From contig NZ_CP137573.1 in NCBI RefSeq assembly GCF_033343995.1, forward strand, positions 6,357,001 through 6,421,000: 64,000 bases of DNA, in the 5' to 3' direction. A program made the position numbers and the translations under genes. The stretch comes from Streptomyces sp. HUAS YS2 (GTDB taxonomy: Bacteria; Actinomycetota; Actinomycetes; Streptomycetales; Streptomycetaceae). The notes under the pieces were generated by a model. That model was not told where the DNA came from, did no database searches, and saw only the letters and a program-made list of their open reading frames with translations. Below, one piece after another: positions 1 through 8,115 of the stretch (the first letter of the stretch is position 1; each line of letters starts with the position of its first letter).

Positions 1-552
<552 letters not shown>

Positions 553-570
553 GGCATGACCGTACCGCAC

Positions 571-587
571 TACGTACGCTGTACGTA
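571..587. promoter_or_regulatory. operator for the divergent TetR/ABC pair
   Basis: Perfect inverted repeat TACGTAC-GCT-GTACGTA (7-bp arms, 3-bp spacer) centred between the ABC gene start at 552 and the tetR start at 616. Its position and symmetry are typical of TetR-family autoregulatory operators. Confidence 0.7.
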
Positions 588-615
588 ACTACGATGGGGG
601 GCGAGGTGATGATCC

Positions 616-1332
616 ATGGCGGGCCGAGCGGCCGAACCCGAAGTGATCTGGGCGCGCCCCGAGCGCACGGGCCGCGGTCCGAAACCGGCGTACAGCCGGG
701 CCGACATCGTGGCGGCCGCGGTGCGCGTCGCCGACGCCGACGGCATGGACGCGGTCTCGATGCGGCGGGTGGCGGCCGAGATCGGCTGCGGCACCATGTC
801 GCTGTACAACTACGTCCCGCGCAAGGAGGACCTGTACGAGCTGATGGTCGACGCGGCCAGCGGCGAGTACGACCTCTCCCGCGGCCCGAGCGGTGACTGG
901 CGCGCGGACATGCTGCACGTGGCCCGCGAGGCCCGGGGGATCCTGCACCGCCACCCGTGGGTGATCCGCCTGATGACCACCGGCTACGCCTTCGGCCCCA
1001 ACGCCCTGCGCTTCCTGGAGCACTGCCTGGAGTGCCTGAAGGACCTCGACCTGCCCGGCGGCGTCAAGATGGAGCTGATCGCGACGGTGAACGGCACGGT
1101 GATGACCGTCGTCGCCAACGAGATCGCCCTCGCCGAACGCGCCCGCGGACTGCCCTGGTCGGAGGAGCAGGAGCAGGCCGTACGCGGCGCGTACCTGATG
1201 CGGCAGCTCGCGGGCGGTCAATTCCCCAGACTGGCGGCCGTGTTCGCGGAGTCCGGGGTCGAACCCCTCGACGCCGAGGAGGTCTTCAGCCGGACGCTGC
1301 GCCGGGTCCTCGACTCCTTCGTCACGCCCTAG
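616..1332 (+). CDS. TetR family transcriptional regulator (TetR_C-type)
   Basis: 238-residue one-component repressor. The helix-turn-helix spans about residues 30-75: the recognition segment reads MSLYNYVPRKEDL, and the preceding helices (RADIVAAAVRVADADG) are canonical. The C-terminal two-thirds is an all-helical ligand-binding domain of the kind that accompanies drug efflux ABC genes. The ATG at 616 is fixed by an in-frame stop at 610-612 and by the Shine-Dalgarno GAGGTG at 603-608. It is divergent from the DrrA-type ATPase gene, with the palindrome at 571-587 between them. It probably represses both itself and the exporter and is relieved by the exported compound. The ligand is unknown. 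Confidence 0.9.
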   Translation: MAGRAAEPEVIWARPERTGRGPKPAYSRADIVAAAVRVADADGMDAVSMRRVAAEIGCGTMSLYNYVPRKEDLYELMVDAASGEYDLSRGPSGDWRADMLHVAREARGILHRHPWVIRLMTTGYAFGPNALRFLEHCLECLKDLDLPGGVKMELIATVNGTVMTVVANEIALAERARGLPWSEEQEQAVRGAYLMRQLAGGQFPRLAAVFAESGVEPLDAEEVFSRTLRRVLDSFVTP

Positions 1333-1348
1333 GGTCCGTCCGGCGCGG

Positions 1349-2620
1349 TCACAGCAGCGCGAACTGGCCCTCCGGGCCCTCCTCCTGATGGTCCAGCACG
1401 GACGCCGGGCGCCGGGGCCCGTCCGGGACGGGCAGGACGCCGGCCTCCCGCAGAACCTCGCGCGTCAGCTCCTCGCCGCCGTCGAGTGCGTCGTCGAGCG
1501 CGGCGCGTTCGGGCTCGCTCTGGCCGAGCAGGGCCAGCACCGTGATCAGTTCGAGCAGCTCCGAGGTCCACTCCTGGGGCCAGCCGGCCGGCCCGATCGC
1601 CTCCAGGGTGCCCGGCTCGGCGGGCGCGGTCCGGTGCGCGCACCACTGCTCCAGCATCCGTACGCCGCCGACGCGGAACTCCCACGCCTCGGCCGGCACC
1701 GGCGAGATGCGGCCGTCGCCCAGCGCCAGTGTCTCGTCGGCCGGGTCGTACTCCGGCGGGCCCGGCCGCGCCGGGACCGGCGCCCGGACGTAGGGCCGCC
1801 GCCCGCCCGGCAGCCGGGGCCGCTCGCCGCCCCGGGCGCCGCGCAGCTGGATGCCGGTCAGCCGCCGGCCGAGCGCCGTGCCGGCCGCCCATCGGGCCGG
1901 GTCCGCGGGCAGCGGGACGCGGCAGCCGGCGGGGGAGGGGCGGGCGGCGGCCACGGCCCAGGCCAGCAGGTCGGCCGCGGTGACGTCGTGCCCGTACCGC
2001 TCGCTCAGGAAGGGCAGCAGGCCGGGCGCGACGTTCGGTTCCTCGCCACCGGGGCGGCGGAACAGCGGCCGGATCCGGCCCGGCCGGCCCGCGGGGGAGC
2101 GGCCGTCCGGCAGGACCGCGGTGACCAGGAGCGCGGGTCCGGCGGCCCCCGGCACGTACCCCTGCTCGACCGCGAAGAGCTGTCGCTCGTCGGCGACCCG
2201 CCACAGCTCGGGGCGGCCGGTGTCGATCAGTCGGTGGTCCGGCAGCAGCCACTGCTCGTCGAACGGGCCGTGCGCGATCCGCACCGGCTCCGGGCAGCGG
2301 CCGGTCTCCCGGGAGAACCGCACGGTACCGGTCCGCTGCCCGGGCAGCGCGGCCACCGACGTCGACGGCGTCCGGGCCCGGCTGGGCCGGAACAGCGCCG
2401 CCCGCTCGTCCCCCTCGGCGCCGACCAGCCGGTCCCAGCGGGCCCGCAGCGTCCGGACGTCCGGCGCCACGATCCAGCTCCTGCCGAGCCGCAGCGGCGC
2501 CACGGACCAGGGCATGAGGTCGTCGAGCAGGGGCGCTTCGCCGGCGGGGCTCCCGCTCCCGCTCGCGCGCGGACTCGGGCTCGAGTTCGGGTTCGGGCTC
2601 GGGTTCGGGCTCTGGGTCAC
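1349..2620 (-). CDS. orphan type ISP restriction-modification specificity-domain protein
   Basis: 423-residue protein resembling the C-terminal specificity (target-recognition) domain of type ISP restriction-modification enzymes such as LlaBIII. The characteristic blocks are PFDEQWLLPDHRLID near residues 118-132 (the family has RPFD..W..PD.RLI) and, near the C-terminus, a GDG.I.PVP..AWEF block followed by MLEQWCAHR. The Mrr nuclease, helicase and adenine-methyltransferase modules are absent: I see no NPPY/NPPW or FxGxG motif and no Walker motif. The first 30 residues are low-complexity PNPSPNPN, encoded by a 12-bp direct repeat near 2589-2612. The GTG start at 2620 has a poor ribosome site, so the conserved part may begin near the MPWSV segment. 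It may bind DNA without cutting it, or have another role. Family assignment is from memory. Confidence 0.7.
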   Translation of the reverse strand: MTQSPNPSPNPNSSPSPRASGSGSPAGEAPLLDDLMPWSVAPLRLGRSWIVAPDVRTLRARWDRLVGAEGDERAALFRPSRARTPSTSVAALPGQRTGTVRFSRETGRCPEPVRIAHGPFDEQWLLPDHRLIDTGRPELWRVADERQLFAVEQGYVPGAAGPALLVTAVLPDGRSPAGRPGRIRPLFRRPGGEEPNVAPGLLPFLSERYGHDVTAADLLAWAVAAARPSPAGCRVPLPADPARWAAGTALGRRLTGIQLRGARGGERPRLPGGRRPYVRAPVPARPGPPEYDPADETLALGDGRISPVPAEAWEFRVGGVRMLEQWCAHRTAPAEPGTLEAIGPAGWPQEWTSELLELITVLALLGQSEPERAALDDALDGGEELTREVLREAGVLPVPDGPRRPASVLDHQEEGPEGQFALL

Positions 2621-2651
2621 GCCGCAGATGCTAGTCAGCCGGTCCTTCGGG

Positions 2652-2679
2652 CCACAGAGGGACTACGCTCCTTCTGTGG
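2652..2679. promoter_or_regulatory. inverted repeat upstream of the small repeat protein
   Basis: CCACAGA (2652-2658) and TCTGTGG (2673-2679) form 7-bp arms separated by 14 bases, extendable by a G-T pair. It lies 30-55 bases upstream of the small gene at 2708 and just upstream of the divergent ISP gene. It could be an operator or a leader hairpin. Confidence 0.4.
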
Positions 2680-2707
2680 GGCTATGGACCGACCCGGGAG
2701 GTCGGAG

Positions 2708-2875
2708 ATGAAGTACAGCCAGTACGACTACACCACTCCCTCGCAGGCCGAAGGCGAACGGCTCGAGGAGGACATGGACGCCCAGCAGAAGGAGCAGGTG
2801 CACCACCCGCAGACCGCGCGGACCACCCCCTCCCAGGCCGAGGGCGAGCGTGGGGCGGACGTCAGCGAGAGCTGA
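2708..2875 (+). CDS. small acidic protein with duplicated TTPSQAEGER motif
   Basis: 55-residue hydrophilic protein of unknown function. The motif TTPSQAEGER occurs twice, near residues 9-18 and 39-48, separated by an acidic, glutamine-rich linker. There is no signal peptide, membrane segment or cysteine. It looks intrinsically disordered. The ATG at 2708 follows a good ribosome site, GGGAGG at 2696-2701. It stands alone between a divergent and a convergent gene, with its stop 7 bases from the end of the GntR gene. Real-gene evidence is the ribosome site, the internal duplication in the same frame and the placement. I do not recognise a named family. Confidence 0.65.
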   Translation: MKYSQYDYTTPSQAEGERLEEDMDAQQKEQVHHPQTARTTPSQAEGERGADVSES

Positions 2876-2881
2876 CCGGCG

Positions 2882-3661
2882 TCACTGCGCCTCGACGGTC
2901 ACCGTGAAGGAGAACCGGTCGCCCCGGTAGCGGATGCGGGCGACGTCCACGACCCGGCCGTCCTCGTCGTACGTCACGCCCGTGTAGTGCAGGATCGGCG
3001 AGAGCAGCGGCACCTCCAGGAGGGACGCCGTCTCGGGGTCGGCGAGCCGTGCCTCGACGGTGTCCGTGATCCGGCTGATGCGCACCCCCACCACGTCCCG
3101 CAGCACCTTCGTCATCGGCCAGCGCTCCAGATCCGCCGGGTCCAGCTTCGCGGCGACATCGGGCCGCACCGCGTTCTCCGCCCAGTTGGTCGGCTCGCCG
3201 GTCTCCCCGTCGCGGCGCAGCCGCCGGTACGCGACGACCTCCGCCACGCCCGGGAAGTGCTCGGCGAGCTCGCCGGGGACGGGCGTGGCGCCGTGCCCCA
3301 GGACCGTCGTCCGCTCGCCGGACTGCTGCGCCACGATCGCGTCGATCGAGCCGAGCAGGCGGCGCGGCGCACTGCGCCGCGCCCCCGGCTCGATGAAGGT
3401 GCCGCGCCGCCGGTGCCGGCTGATCAGGCCCTCCTCCTCGAGCTCCTTCAGGGCCTGCCGCATCGTCAGCACGCTCACGCCGTAGTGGGTGGCGAGCTGC
3501 TCCTCGGTCGGCAGCCGCAGCGACGCGTCGGGCGTGCGGCCGAGTATCGAGGCGCGGAGCGACTGCGAGACCTGGTACCACAGCGGGAGCTTGCGGTTCA
3601 GGACCAGCGAGTCGGGGGCGAAGGCGGTCACGGCGGACTCCGAACGACGACTACGAGACAC
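2882..3661 (-). CDS. GntR family regulator with UTRA domain (HutC subfamily)
   Basis: Up to 259 residues. The N-terminal winged helix-turn-helix covers about residues 25-90 (LPLWYQVSQSL..., RLPTEEQLATHYGVSVLTMR). It is followed by a C-terminal UTRA ligand-sensing domain of chorismate-lyase fold, ending in a strand-rich segment. The GTG at 3661 overlaps the stop of the upstream homogentisate dioxygenase gene (TAGTG), implying translational coupling. An alternative GTG at 3631 has a clearer Shine-Dalgarno (GGAG) and would remove ten residues. Being co-transcribed with hmgA, it may sense a tyrosine-pathway intermediate and control this operon. That is inference, as the effector is not readable. 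Confidence 0.88.
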   Translation of the reverse strand: MSRSRRSESAVTAFAPDSLVLNRKLPLWYQVSQSLRASILGRTPDASLRLPTEEQLATHYGVSVLTMRQALKELEEEGLISRHRRRGTFIEPGARRSAPRRLLGSIDAIVAQQSGERTTVLGHGATPVPGELAEHFPGVAEVVAYRRLRRDGETGEPTNWAENAVRPDVAAKLDPADLERWPMTKVLRDVVGVRISRITDTVEARLADPETASLLEVPLLSPILHYTGVTYDEDGRVVDVARIRYRGDRFSFTVTVEAQ

Positions 3662-4998
3662 TACGGCCGGAAGTGGCGTTCAAGACCCTGCCATACGCCG
3701 TCGTAGCCGCTCTGCAGATGGTCGGCGTTCGCTGCCTGCGCGGTCGCCGTCACCGGCCAGCGCGTCTCGAACATGAAGGCCAGACCGTCGTCGATCTTCT
3801 GCGGCTTCAGCTCGGCGGCGCTCGCCTTCTCGAAGGTGTCCCGGTCGGGTCCGTGCGCGGACATCATGTTGTGCAGCGAGCCGCCGCCCGGTACGAAGCC
3901 CTCGGCCTTGGCGTCGTACGCGCCCTCGATCAGGCCCATGTACTCGCTCATCACGTTCCGGTGGAAGTACGGCGGCCGGAAGGTGTCCTCGCCGACCAGC
4001 CAGCGGGGCGCGAACACCACGAAGTCCACGCCCGCGAGCCCGGGGGTGTCGGACGGCGAGGTGAGCACCGTGAAGATCGACGGGTCCGGGTGGTCGTACG
4101 AGATCGTCCCGATGACGTTGAAGAGCCGCAGGTCGTACACGTACGGGGTGTGGTTGCCGAACCACGCGACGACGTCCAGCGGGGAGTGGTCGTACGTCGC
4201 GGACCACAGGTTGCCGCAGTACTTGTTCACCACCTCGACCGGGCCCTCGGTGTCCTCGTAGGCGGCGACCGGGGCGCGGAAGTGCCGGGCGTGCGCCAGG
4301 CCGTTGGCGCCGATCGGGCCGAGGTCGGGCAGCTGGAACGGCTGCCCGTAGTTCTCGCAGACGTACCCGCGGGCGCTGTCGTCGTCGAGCAGCTCGACGC
4401 GGAAGCGGACGCCGCGCGGGATGAGCACGACCTCGCCGGGGCCGGCGGACAGCAGGCCCAGCTCGGTGCGGACCAGCAGGCCGCCCTGCTCGGGGACGAT
4501 CAGCAGCTCGCCGTCCGCGTTGCTGAAGACCCGCTCCATGGGGGCGTTGGCGTGGTACAGGTGCACCGCCATGCCGGTGCGCTGCGTCGCGTCGCCGTTG
4601 CCGCCGAGGGTCCACAGGCCCGCGAGCCAGTCGGTGCCGGGCGCCGGGGCGGGCAGCGGGTTCCAGCGGAGCCGGTTGGGGTCGGGGACGGTCTCGGTGA
4701 ACGGTGCGCTGCGGAGCGCGCCGTTGTCGGTCCGGGTGAACGCCGGGTGCGCGGCCGAGGGGCGGATCCGGTACAGCCACGAGCGGCGGTTGTGCGCCCG
4801 GGGCTCGGTGAACGCGCTGCCGCTGAGCTGCTCCGCGTACAGGCCCAGCGGGGCCCGCTGCGGCGAGTTGCCACGCGGCGGGAGCGCGCCCGGCACGGCC
4901 TCCGAGCTGTGCTCGTTGCCGAATCCGAGGGAGTACGCCAGTCCCTCCGCCGTCTTGCGTGCCTGCTCCGTGTGCGCCGTGCCGGCCGTGCCTGTCAT
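3661..4998 (-). CDS. hmgA: homogentisate 1,2-dioxygenase
   Basis: 445 residues, the family's usual length (about 440). It opens the aromatic ring of homogentisate to maleylacetoacetate in tyrosine and phenylalanine breakdown, using a non-haem Fe(II) in a cupin fold. Visible family blocks are YSLGFGNEHSSEAVPGALP at the N-terminus, the LYAEQLSGSAFT and RSWLYRIRPSA blocks, and the C-terminal metal-binding region with PPYFHRNVMSEYMGLI and LHNMMSAHGPD, which supply the His/Glu ligands. The ATG at 4998 has the ribosome site AGGAG 5 bases upstream. It is first in a two-gene unit with the GntR regulator. A promoter candidate is at 5072-5044. Confidence 0.97.
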   Translation of the reverse strand: MTGTAGTAHTEQARKTAEGLAYSLGFGNEHSSEAVPGALPPRGNSPQRAPLGLYAEQLSGSAFTEPRAHNRRSWLYRIRPSAAHPAFTRTDNGALRSAPFTETVPDPNRLRWNPLPAPAPGTDWLAGLWTLGGNGDATQRTGMAVHLYHANAPMERVFSNADGELLIVPEQGGLLVRTELGLLSAGPGEVVLIPRGVRFRVELLDDDSARGYVCENYGQPFQLPDLGPIGANGLAHARHFRAPVAAYEDTEGPVEVVNKYCGNLWSATYDHSPLDVVAWFGNHTPYVYDLRLFNVIGTISYDHPDPSIFTVLTSPSDTPGLAGVDFVVFAPRWLVGEDTFRPPYFHRNVMSEYMGLIEGAYDAKAEGFVPGGGSLHNMMSAHGPDRDTFEKASAAELKPQKIDDGLAFMFETRWPVTATAQAANADHLQSGYDGVWQGLERHFRP

Positions 4999-5043
4999 GC
5001 CCGCTCCTGGTCTGGAAAACGCAATCCTGCATTCCTCTGTATG

Positions 5044-5072
5044 ACCGTAGGATTCCGCGCCCTCCACGTCAA
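5044..5072 (-). promoter_or_regulatory. hmgA promoter candidate with overlapping inverted repeat
   Basis: On the minus strand TTGACG (5072-5067) and TACGGT (5049-5044) are spaced by 17 bases, a good vegetative-type promoter. The predicted start is about 40 bases upstream of the hmgA ATG. AGGATT (5049-5054), touching the -10 box, is mirrored by AATCCT at 5023-5028, a possible operator for the co-transcribed GntR regulator. Confidence 0.5.
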
Positions 5073-5143
5073 CGGGGCGGGCCTTGGACGAATCCCGTGC
5101 ATGAGGGGTTCCAAAAGATGAACAATGCTCTACTCTCACGCCC

Positions 5144-7309
5144 ATGTCGCGCTCCCCGCGGATCCGCCGGCTCCTCGCCGTGCCGGCCGCCCTTGTCGCC
5201 GCCCTGGCCCTCTCGCTCGCCGCCGCGCCCGTCGCCCAGGCCCACGAGGAGCGGCCCGTCACCTTCCCCGACGGCTCCGGCAGCGTGCCCACGCTGCGCA
5301 CCGAGGAGCCCGATCTGCTGGTCTGCAAGACGGACCGGCCCGCCTTCGAACGCCGGATCGCCGGCTTCCCGGCCCCGCTGAAGGCGCGCAACCTCGCCCT
5401 GTACGAGCGGTGCGCGCGCAGCGGTTACCGCCACCTCCAGCAGGCGGTCGACGCCGTGAACCGGCCCGGCATGACCATCGCCGTCCTGCCGGGCCTGTAC
5501 GAGGAGGAGCCCTCGCTGCCCGCGCCCACCGGCGCCTGCGCGAGCATGAAGGCGCCGAAGTCCTCGCTCGGCTACCAGATCCTCAGCTACGAGCAGCAGA
5601 AGCAGTGCCCGCACAACCAGAACCTGGTCGCGATCCTCGGCAAGAAGAACCTGCAGATCGAGGGGACCGGGGCGTCACGCCTCGACGTCGTCTTCGACGC
5701 CAAGTACGCCAAGCTCAACGCGATCCGGGCGGACGGCTCGGACGGCATCTACTTCCGCAACTTCACCGCGCAGCGAACCACGTTCAACTCGCTGTACGTG
5801 CTCGCCGCCGACGGCTTCGTCATCGACGACGTGCTCACCCGCTGGAACGACGAGTACGGCTTCCTGACCTTCGCCTCGGACCACGGGCTCTACAAGAACT
5901 GCGAGTCGTACGGCAACGGCGACTCCGGCATCTACCCCGGCTCCGCCTCCGACGTGAACAACGGGCGCGGCTACGACGTCCCGCGGTACTCCATCGAGAT
6001 CACCGGCTGCCGCAGCCACCACAACATGGTCGGCTACTCGGGCACCGCCGGCGACTCCGTCTACGTCCACGACAACGAGTTCGACCACAACATGGGCGGC
6101 GCGTCGATGGACTCCGCCTTCCCCGGGCACCCCGGACTCCCGCAGAACCACGCCCGGTTCGAGCGCAACCTGATCCACGACAACAACGCGAACTACTACC
6201 GGTACGTCGCCGACGGCACCTGCGCCAAGGCGCCCGTCGAGCGCGGCTACGAGCAGGGCGTCGTCTGCCCGCAGATCTCCATGCCGCCCGGCACCGGCAT
6301 CATCACCGCGGGCGGCAACTGGAACCGGTACGAGAACAACTGGGTGTACGGGCACCGGAACGCGGGCTTCTTCCTGAGCGCCGTACCCGCCTTCATCCGG
6401 GGCGAGTCCGCCTGGGGCAAGCAGGCGGACACCTCCCACCACAACCGCTACGCCGGCAACCGGCTCGGCGTCGACAGGTCCGGTGCCTCCCGGCCCAACC
6501 GCATCGACGTCTGGTGGGACGGGCAGGGCGGCGGCAACTGCTGGCAGGGCGACACGTCGGGCTCCACGCCGCTCGCGCTGCCCGAGTGCGGGAAGCGGCT
6601 CGGCGAGGTGTCCGGGAACAGTGACCGGCTCGTCGGCGAACCCGCCAAGCTGGCCCACCTGCTGGTCTGCGCCGACTACAACGTGCAGGCCCGCCGGCTG
6701 CCGGCCGGCTGCGACTGGTACGGCTCGCGCGGCATCCAGCGGGTGGAGACCCAGATCGCGCTCGGCTGCGCCGCCGTCCTGGCGCTGGTCGGCCTGGCCC
6801 TCTGGCGGCGCAGGCTGCGCGGCGACCGCGTCGCCGCGATCGCGACCCTGGCGGGCCTGGCGGGGCTCGCCCTCGACGTGGCCGGCTCGACCCGCGACCT
6901 GGCCGCCGGCCCCGTGCCCGCCCTCGCGCTGCTGCTCACCGGTGCCTGGTGGACGGTCATCGGCCTCCGGCTGCGCGCCGACCGCCCCGCCTTCGGCTGG
7001 ACCACCGTCGCCCTGGGCGCGCTGACCCTCCTGGACGCCTTCGACAAGGCGGTCCTGATGATCCCCGGCACCCCGGTCAGCCCTGCCTGGACACGCGCCG
7101 TCCTCGCCGTCGTCTGGGTCCTCTGGGCCCTGACCGCCGCCACCCGCCCGACGGCCGCGGACCCGACCGAGGCGAGGGAGCCGAAGAGCACGGACCCGGA
7201 GTCCGAGGGCACGGAGCCGGCGGAGGCGCCGGCGCAGGGCGGGGCGACGGCGCAGGGCGGCGTGACGCAGCAGGGCTCGCGGCCCGACGCGGACGAGGCC
7301 GCCTCGTGA
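5144..7309 (+). CDS. secreted right-handed parallel beta-helix protein with C-terminal membrane domain
   Basis: 721 residues. An N-terminal signal peptide (positive start, leucine/alanine core, cleavage near AQA-HEE, about residue 35) leads into a large extracytoplasmic domain (about 40-510). This domain has the repeated asparagine- and aspartate-rich turns of pectate-lyase/NosD-type beta-helices, for example IYFRNFTAQRT, DGFVIDDVLTRWN, YKNCESYGNGDSGIYPGSASD and IEITGCRSHHNMVGYSG. The last 200 residues hold about four to five hydrophobic helices and a charged tail. There is no ribosome site. TACTCT at 5131-5136, seven bases before the ATG, suggests a leaderless transcript. Its stop overlaps the next start, so it heads a three-gene operon. 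Enzymatic activity, if any, is not evident. By analogy NosD scaffolds metal-site maturation. Confidence 0.85.
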   Translation: MSRSPRIRRLLAVPAALVAALALSLAAAPVAQAHEERPVTFPDGSGSVPTLRTEEPDLLVCKTDRPAFERRIAGFPAPLKARNLALYERCARSGYRHLQQAVDAVNRPGMTIAVLPGLYEEEPSLPAPTGACASMKAPKSSLGYQILSYEQQKQCPHNQNLVAILGKKNLQIEGTGASRLDVVFDAKYAKLNAIRADGSDGIYFRNFTAQRTTFNSLYVLAADGFVIDDVLTRWNDEYGFLTFASDHGLYKNCESYGNGDSGIYPGSASDVNNGRGYDVPRYSIEITGCRSHHNMVGYSGTAGDSVYVHDNEFDHNMGGASMDSAFPGHPGLPQNHARFERNLIHDNNANYYRYVADGTCAKAPVERGYEQGVVCPQISMPPGTGIITAGGNWNRYENNWVYGHRNAGFFLSAVPAFIRGESAWGKQADTSHHNRYAGNRLGVDRSGASRPNRIDVWWDGQGGGNCWQGDTSGSTPLALPECGKRLGEVSGNSDRLVGEPAKLAHLLVCADYNVQARRLPAGCDWYGSRGIQRVETQIALGCAAVLALVGLALWRRRLRGDRVAAIATLAGLAGLALDVAGSTRDLAAGPVPALALLLTGAWWTVIGLRLRADRPAFGWTTVALGALTLLDAFDKAVLMIPGTPVSPAWTRAVLAVVWVLWALTAATRPTAADPTEAREPKSTDPESEGTEPAEAPAQGGATAQGGVTQQGSRPDADEAAS

Positions 7310-8115
7310 CCCGGCCCGTACGCACACGGGGCGCCGCCGCGGTGAGCCTCGCCCTCGTGGCCCTGCTGGCCGCCGGGTGCGGCGGGCGGCCGACCACGCA
7401 CCACAAGCCGGGCACCAGCCACGAGGAGGCCACCGGCACCACGGGCACCCTGCTCACCGCCCAGGACGGCACCGGGCACCGGCTCCGCGAGGTCCCGGCC
7501 GCCCGGGCGCCCGCCGTGCGGGCCGAGGCGCGGCCCGACAGCGAGGGCGGCTGGAACCTCCGGCTCGACGTCACCCGTTTCCGGTTCACGCCCGAGAGCG
7601 CCGGCGGCGGCGCCGTGCCCGGCCGTGGGCACGCTCACCTCCTCGTCGACGGCAAGGAGATCGCGCGGCTCTACGGCCCCTGGGCGTACGTGCCGCCCGG
7701 GGCGCGCAGTGTCACCGTCCGCCTGCACGCCGACGACCACACGGTGTGGGCCGTCGCCGGCCGCCCCGTCGAGGCCGTCGTCCCCCTCGGACCGGGCGCC
7801 CCGTCCCCGTCCGCTCCCGCCGTGACGCCGACACCGACCCCGACCGCGGACCAGGGCCGCACCGTCACCCTCACCATCACCGGCCGCTCCGTCCAACCAC
7901 CCCCCTCCCGCGTCGAGTTGAAGAAGGGCGACCGCGTCACCCTCCGCGTCACCAGCGACCGTGCCGACACCCTCCACGTCCACGGCTACGACCGCGAACT
8001 CCCGCTTGCCGCCGGCCGGCCCGCCACGCTCACCTTCACCGCCGACCGCACCGGTCTCTTCGAGGTCGAGACCCACGAGTCGGGGCTGGTGCTGACCCAG
8101 CTGGTGGTCCGGTGA
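7306..8115 (+). CDS. lipoprotein with C-terminal cupredoxin-like domain
   Basis: 269 residues. The GTG start overlaps the upstream stop (GTGA). The lipobox LLAAGC places the lipidated cysteine near residue 24, so it is anchored to the outer face of the membrane. An N-terminal globular domain (about 60-165) carries GHAHLLVDGKEIARLYGPW and a His-containing LHADDHTVWAV segment. After a PTPTPTAD linker comes a beta-rich domain (about 185-269) with TLHVHGYDRELPL and LFEVETHESG, like EfeO-type cupredoxin modules. The histidines in both domains suggest copper or another metal, but no complete type-1 copper site (Cys-His-Met) is seen. It is encoded between the beta-helix protein and a polytopic membrane protein, so the three probably form one envelope complex. 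Confidence 0.85.
   Translation: MTRPVRTRGAAAVSLALVALLAAGCGGRPTTHHKPGTSHEEATGTTGTLLTAQDGTGHRLREVPAARAPAVRAEARPDSEGGWNLRLDVTRFRFTPESAGGGAVPGRGHAHLLVDGKEIARLYGPWAYVPPGARSVTVRLHADDHTVWAVAGRPVEAVVPLGPGAPSPSAPAVTPTPTPTADQGRTVTLTITGRSVQPPPSRVELKKGDRVTLRVTSDRADTLHVHGYDRELPLAAGRPATLTFTADRTGLFEVETHESGLVLTQLVVR

Noticed and set aside
1349..2875. Complete restriction-modification or other phage-defence island
   Set aside because: Only a specificity-type domain is present. No nuclease, methyltransferase, helicase or known defence partner adjoins it, and the neighbours are housekeeping genes.
5001..5143. A confident operator in the hmgA/beta-helix gap
   Set aside because: Only a 6-bp inverted pair (AATCCT/AGGATT) was found; it is noted with the promoter but is too short to stand alone.
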